This document shows, piece after piece, positions 60,380-64,000 of a stretch of DNA of 64,000 nt (position 1 is the stretch's first letter; the number at the start of each line of letters is the position of its first letter). The position numbers were made by a program, and so were the translations under genes. A model generated the notes under the pieces. That model was not told the DNA's origin. It saw only the letters and a list, made by a program, of their open reading frames with translations, and did not search any database. Origin of the DNA: Terrabacter sp. 28 (GTDB lineage: Bacteria; Actinomycetota; Actinomycetes; Actinomycetales; Dermatophilaceae); contig JYOE01000024.1 of NCBI GenBank assembly GCA_000955875.1, forward strand, positions 62,568-126,567, in the 5' to 3' direction.

Positions 60380-61066
60380 GTGAGCACAGACGAGAGCACG
60401 ACGCCGAAGCCCGCCCCCACCCCCGCCGCGCCCGAGGCGGCTTCCGACACCACCGCGGCCGCGTCGGCCGCACCGGCATCCGCGACGAGCGGCGCCACCC
60501 GCATCCTCGTCGCCGAGGACGAGGCGCTCATCCGTCTGGACCTCGTCGAGATGCTGGGCGAGCAGGGCTACGAGGTCGTCGGCCAGGCGAGCAACGGCGA
60601 GCAGGCCGTCGAGCTGGCCAAGGAGGTCAAGCCCGACCTCGTCATCATGGACGTCAAGATGCCGGTGCTCGACGGCCTCTCCGCTGCCGAGCAGCTGCAC
60701 GAGGCAAAGCTCTGCCCGGTCATCATGCTCACCGCCTTCTCGCAGACCGAGCTCGTCGAGCGGGCCCGCGACGCCGGCGTCATGGCCTACATCGTCAAGC
60801 CGTTCACGGCTGACGACCTGCGTCCGGCCATCGACATCGCAACCTCGCGCTGGCACGAGCTGAAGGCCCTCGAGGCCGAGATCGCCGACCTCGGGGAGCG
60901 CCTCGAGACCCGCAAGCTCGTCGACCGCGCCAAGGGCGTGCTGATGAGCCAGCTCAAGCTCACCGAGGCCGACGCCTTCCGCTGGATCCAGAAGACCGCG
61001 ATGGACCGCCGGCTCGGGATGAAAGAGGTCGCCGAGGCCGTCATCAACGGCTTCCCGGCCTCCTGA
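60380..61066 (+). CDS. pdtaR: ANTAR-domain response regulator (transcription antiterminator)
   Basis: The 228-residue protein has an Ala/Pro/Thr-rich N-terminal tail (about 40 residues), a receiver domain (RILVAEDEALIRLDLVEM, phospho-Asp in DLVIMDVKMPVLDGL, Lys in AYIVKPF), and a C-terminal ANTAR RNA-binding domain (ETRKLVDRAKGVLMSQLKL). This matches the mycobacterial antiterminator PdtaR, which is activated by the kinase PdtaS. No kinase gene is in the window. It lies after the tRNA and before livK, a common order. Confidence 0.92.
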   Translation: MSTDESTTPKPAPTPAAPEAASDTTAAASAAPASATSGATRILVAEDEALIRLDLVEMLGEQGYEVVGQASNGEQAVELAKEVKPDLVIMDVKMPVLDGLSAAEQLHEAKLCPVIMLTAFSQTELVERARDAGVMAYIVKPFTADDLRPAIDIATSRWHELKALEAEIADLGERLETRKLVDRAKGVLMSQLKLTEADAFRWIQKTAMDRRLGMKEVAEAVINGFPAS

Positions 61067-61118
61067 CGGGGCCATCTCCGCAAATCGTCCTGCCCACACC
61101 GGAGCCTAGGTCACGACA

Positions 61119-61148
61119 CGGTCACCGATCGCGAGTTGTTGGTGACCG
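61119..61148 (+). promoter_or_regulatory. Inverted repeat CGGTCACC-N14-GGTGACCG upstream of livK
   Basis: Eight-base perfect arms; the right arm covers the -35 position of the livK promoter. A further GGTCAC lies 11 bases upstream. It may be the operator of a regulator for amino-acid uptake. Confidence 0.5.
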
Positions 61149-61165
61149 GGGCGCGACCTTGGAAC

Positions 61166-61171
61166 TAGTCT
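61166..61171 (+). promoter_or_regulatory. -10 box (TAGTCT) for livK
   Basis: TAGTCT lies 47 bases before GTG 61219, leaving about 40 nt of leader with a strong AGGAGG site. In contrast to many genes here, livK has a leader. Confidence 0.5.
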
Positions 61172-61218
61172 CCGTCTCAGCCCTCGACCGAGGGATGTGT
61201 GACATCAGGAGGACACCC

Positions 61219-62361
61219 GTGCGTTCTACCCTCAAGTTCGCTGTGCCGCTCGCGGTCGCAGCTCTTGCCCTCGGTGCCTGTGGCACCAAGGGCGGCGACA
61301 CCCCCGCCGCCGGCGGCAGCGGCGGCGCGGCGGCCTGCCAGAACTTCAAGATCGGCATGTTCGGTGCTCTCACCGGTCCGAACGCCAACCTTGGCATCTA
61401 CATCCAGAACGGCGTGAACCTCGCCCTCGACGACTACAACAAGAAGCACGCCGACTGCAAGGTCACGCTCGAGAACTACGACTCGCAGGGTGACCCGACG
61501 CAGGCCCCGGCCCTCGCCAAGAAGGCCATCGACGACAAGAAGGTCGTCGGCATCGTCGGCCCGGCGTTCTCGGGTGAGTCCAAGGCCGCCGACCCCGCCT
61601 TCAACGAGGCTGGCCTGGTGACCATCACGCCGTCCGCAACGGCGACGAAGCTCTCCTCCAACGGCTGGAAGACGTTCTTCCGCGCCCTCGGCAACGACGA
61701 CACGCAGGGCCCCGCGGCCGCCAAGTACATCAAGGACACCGTCAAGTCGACGAAGACCTTCGTCATCGACGACGCGTCCGAGTACGGCAAGGGCCTGGCC
61801 GACACCGTCCGCAAGGACCTCGGCTCGCAGGTCGTCGGCAACGACACCATCCAGCAGAAGCAGACGGACTTCAGCGCTTCCGTCACCAAGGTGACGAGCT
61901 CGGGTGCCGACGCGCTCTTCTTCGGTGGCTACTCGCCCGAGGCTGCGCCGCTCATCAAGCAGCTGCGCGACGGTGGCTGGAAGGGCACGTTCGTCGTGGC
62001 CGACGGTGTCAAGGACCAGTCCTTCATCGACAACGCCAAGGACGCCGCCGAGGGCACGATCATCACCTGCCCCTGCGTCCCCGCCGACGTCGCTCCCGAC
62101 TTCCAGAAGGCGTACAAGGCGAAGTACAACGAGGACCCGAACACCTACTCGGGTGAGGGCTACGACGCCGCCACGATCCTGCTCGACGGCATCGCGGCCG
62201 GCAAGGACCGCAAGACCATGCTCGACTTCGTGAAGTCCTACGACAAGAAGGGCGTCACGAAGCAGCTCAAGTTCGACGACAAGGGCGAGTCGGCCGACAT
62301 CAAGGTCTTTGCCTACAAGGTCGAGGGCGGCAAGATCGTCGGTAGTGGCGAGATCAAGTAA
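61219..62361 (+). CDS. livK: Branched-chain amino-acid ABC transporter, substrate-binding lipoprotein
   Basis: The 380-residue lipoprotein has a signal peptide with lipobox LALGACGTKG (modified Cys at about residue 21), a Gly/Ala linker, then the periplasmic-binding fold: FKIGMFGALTGPNANLG, VVGIVGPAFSGESKAADPAF and TYSGEGYDAATILLDGIA. It delivers leucine, isoleucine or valine (or related ligands) to LivHM. GTG 61219 follows AGGAGG. It is separated from livH by a strong hairpin. Confidence 0.93.
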   Translation: MRSTLKFAVPLAVAALALGACGTKGGDTPAAGGSGGAAACQNFKIGMFGALTGPNANLGIYIQNGVNLALDDYNKKHADCKVTLENYDSQGDPTQAPALAKKAIDDKKVVGIVGPAFSGESKAADPAFNEAGLVTITPSATATKLSSNGWKTFFRALGNDDTQGPAAAKYIKDTVKSTKTFVIDDASEYGKGLADTVRKDLGSQVVGNDTIQQKQTDFSASVTKVTSSGADALFFGGYSPEAAPLIKQLRDGGWKGTFVVADGVKDQSFIDNAKDAAEGTIITCPCVPADVAPDFQKAYKAKYNEDPNTYSGEGYDAATILLDGIAAGKDRKTMLDFVKSYDKKGVTKQLKFDDKGESADIKVFAYKVEGGKIVGSGEIK

Positions 62362-62380
62362 CGCGTTCGTCATCGAAAGG

Positions 62381-62411
62381 GGGCGGTCGGAGCAGTAGGC
62401 TCCGACCGCCC
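62381..62411 (+). terminator. Strong hairpin between livK and livH
   Basis: GGGCGGTCGGAGC pairs perfectly with GCTCCGACCGCCC over 13 bases around a five-base loop. It probably lowers expression of the permease genes relative to the binding protein, a common arrangement. Confidence 0.75.
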
Positions 62412-62471
62412 TCGGTCGGTTGACACGCGATCCCTGATCCTGCCCACCGCGCCCGGCCCAGGAGGTCTTGG

Positions 62472-63461
62472 ATGCAGAACCTGATCGACAACTTCTTCTC
62501 GTACACCATCACGGGCCTCACGATCGGGGCGGTCTACGCCCTCGTGGCCCTCGGCTACACCCTCGTCTACGGCGTGCTTCGCCTCATCAACTTCGCCCAC
62601 TCCGAAGTGTTCATGTACGGCACGTTCGGGGCCCTCTGGGTCGTCATGCTCCTCGGCGGCAAGCCCGGCGGCAGTGTCGGACAGGTGATCTTCTGGGTGG
62701 TCATGATGTTCGTCGCCGCCATGGCGATGTCCGGCCTCATCGCGGTGATCCTCGAGCGCGTGGCCTATCGACCGTTGCGCAAACGCAATGCACCACCGCT
62801 CATCGCCCTGATCTCCGCCATCGGTGCCTCGTTCGTGCTTGCCGAGCTCATGGGCCTGCGCAGCCGGGTCGCCGGCTGGGTGGGCCTCGACGACACGCTG
62901 CGTGAGTACGTCCGCAACTCACGCAACAACGCCGGCCTCCCGTCGATCATCTCGCCCCAGCCGATCTTCTCGGTCGGCGGCTACAACGTGACGAACGTCG
63001 ACCTCATCGTCATCATCGGCGCCATCGCGATCATGGTCGTCCTCGACCAGTTCGTGAAGCGGTCGCGCCTCGGCCGCGGCATCCGGGCCGTGGCCATGGA
63101 CCCCGAGGCCGCGGCCCTCATGGGCGTCAACCGGGACCGCGTCATCCAGGTGACGTTTCTCGTCGGTGGTGTCATGGCCGGCGCAGCCGCGGTCTTCTAC
63201 ATGCTGAAGATCGGCATCACGCGCTACGACGCGGGCTTCATCCTCGGCGTCAAGGCGTTCACCGCCGCCGTGCTCGGCGGTATCGGCAACCTCCGTGGCG
63301 CCCTGCTCGGCGGCTTCATCCTCGGACTGGCCGAGAACTACGGCTCGGCCGTCGTCGGCTCGCAGTGGAAGGACGTCGTGGCGTTCGTCCTCCTCGTCCT
63401 GATCCTGCTCGTGCGACCCACCGGCCTGCTCGGTGAGTCCCTCGGAAAGGCGCGCGCATGA
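62472..63461 (+). CDS. livH: Branched-chain amino-acid ABC transporter permease (LivH type)
   Basis: The 329-residue permease has about eight membrane segments and the family segment GYTLVYGVLRLINFAHSEVF near residue 27. Later GIRAVAMDPEAAALMGVNRD and FTAAVLGGIGNLRGALLGGF match the conserved cytoplasmic loop that contacts the ATPase subunits. ATG 62472 has AGGAGG at its -11 region. The stop overlaps livM (ATGA). Confidence 0.95.
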   Translation: MQNLIDNFFSYTITGLTIGAVYALVALGYTLVYGVLRLINFAHSEVFMYGTFGALWVVMLLGGKPGGSVGQVIFWVVMMFVAAMAMSGLIAVILERVAYRPLRKRNAPPLIALISAIGASFVLAELMGLRSRVAGWVGLDDTLREYVRNSRNNAGLPSIISPQPIFSVGGYNVTNVDLIVIIGAIAIMVVLDQFVKRSRLGRGIRAVAMDPEAAALMGVNRDRVIQVTFLVGGVMAGAAAVFYMLKIGITRYDAGFILGVKAFTAAVLGGIGNLRGALLGGFILGLAENYGSAVVGSQWKDVVAFVLLVLILLVRPTGLLGESLGKARA

Positions 63462-64000
63462 GCACCTCCACAGGCACCGCAGCCTCCACCAAGCAGCGCA
63501 GGCTGGGTTTCAAGGAGCGGGTCAACAACCTGCCCCGTGCGGTGAAGATCCTCCTCTGGGTCGTCTTCGCCGTGTTCCTCTTCATGCTGCCGCTGCTCAA
63601 CATCCCGTTCATCACGACCGAGGGCTCGGACTTCGGCGGCGTCCTCTTCACCGTCGCCACGTACGTCCTGGTGGCTCTCGGCCTCAACATCGTCGTGGGC
63701 TACGCGGGACTGCTCGACCTCGGCTATGTCGGGTTCTACGCCATCGGTGCCTACACCGTCGGTGTCCTGAGCGCCGAGCACGCCAAGCTGTCGTGGGTCG
63801 TCGTCGTCCCGATCGCCATCGTCGTGGCGATGGTCTCGGGCGTCGTGCTCGGCGCACCGACGCTGCGCGTCCGCGGAGACTACCTCGCCATCGTGACGCT
63901 CGGCTTCGGCGAGATCGTGCGCCTGACGCTCGTCAACAGCGAGTGGCTCGGGGCCTCCCGAGGCATCTCCGACATCCCGAAGCCGCCCGGCGTCGAGCTG
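63458..64000 (+). CDS. livM: Branched-chain amino-acid ABC transporter permease (LivM type), partial
   Basis: The first 181 residues are in the window. They include a hydrophilic N-terminus, about five membrane segments, and the LivM signature LVALGLNIVVGYAGLLDLGY with FYAIGAYTVG. GDYLAIVTLGFGEIVRL follows near residue 148. The rest, and presumably the ATPase genes livG and livF, lies beyond the right edge. It overlaps livH by four bases. Confidence 0.93.
   Translation, partial: MSTSTGTAASTKQRRLGFKERVNNLPRAVKILLWVVFAVFLFMLPLLNIPFITTEGSDFGGVLFTVATYVLVALGLNIVVGYAGLLDLGYVGFYAIGAYTVGVLSAEHAKLSWVVVVPIAIVVAMVSGVVLGAPTLRVRGDYLAIVTLGFGEIVRLTLVNSEWLGASRGISDIPKPPGVEL

Overview
The window is chromosomal DNA of a very GC-rich actinobacterium. 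Codon use is GC-rich, stop/start overlaps (ATGA, GTGA) are frequent, and many genes begin directly at a TANNNT box without a leader. Gene order (rpoZ-coaBC-metK-priA-def-fmt-rsmB-rpe-rib-hisEG, then hisF-hisI-trpE-trpCBA-lgt-gltBD-pyk-pdtaR-liv) and the families HGxxPAAW, TIGR03085 and the Trp-associated membrane protein point to Actinomycetia. Micrococcales, perhaps Intrasporangiaceae, is my guess and is inference.

Layout. 1-12.5 kb: core housekeeping (end of rpoZ, coenzyme A, S-adenosylmethionine, a helicase-degenerate PriA, peptide deformylase, Met-tRNA formyltransferase, RsmB), with a small insert holding a saccharopine-dehydrogenase-like protein, a DHFR-like reductase and an ArsR regulator with its MFS pump. 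12.5-20 kb: rpe, then an FMN riboswitch in front of a complete riboflavin operon (ribM/pnuX, ribD, ribE, ribBA, ribH), then hisE-hisG, a PH-domain protein and a flavin reductase.

20-37.4 kb is the accessory region. It has a cluster of small or unfamiliar genes whose four successive spacers each carry a copy of a short TGCCGC(C/T)GAT motif. It also has an intact IS110-family element with a probable bridge-RNA region, a secreted subtilase, several minus-strand genes of uncertain role, a truncated haemoglobin and a very large secreted protein (ten IPT/TIG domains, a mannose-lectin-like region and a CHAP hydrolase domain). Two further minus-strand genes (a uridine-kinase-like P-loop protein and a CynX/NimT-type MFS transporter) lead to hisF.

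38-64 kb returns to core genes: hisF, a TIGR03085 protein, a double-GNAT protein, a heterodimeric ABC exporter, a nested palindrome cluster, hisI, a minus-strand YdjM-like membrane protein, the trp genes (E, associated membrane protein, HGxxPAAW protein, C, B, A), lgt, glutamate synthase gltB-gltD, pyk, tRNA-Leu(CAA), the ANTAR antiterminator pdtaR, and the start of a branched-chain amino-acid ABC transporter (livK, livH, livM, the last cut by the window end).

The genes work together in four clear units: FMN-controlled riboflavin synthesis and uptake, tryptophan synthesis coupled to lgt, glutamate synthase, and amino-acid uptake. Not seen here although neighbours are present: hisD, C, B, H, A and trpD, trpG, trpF. 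The most unusual items are the IPT-lectin-CHAP surface protein, the spacer-repeat cluster, the nested palindromes before hisI and the IS110 upstream region.
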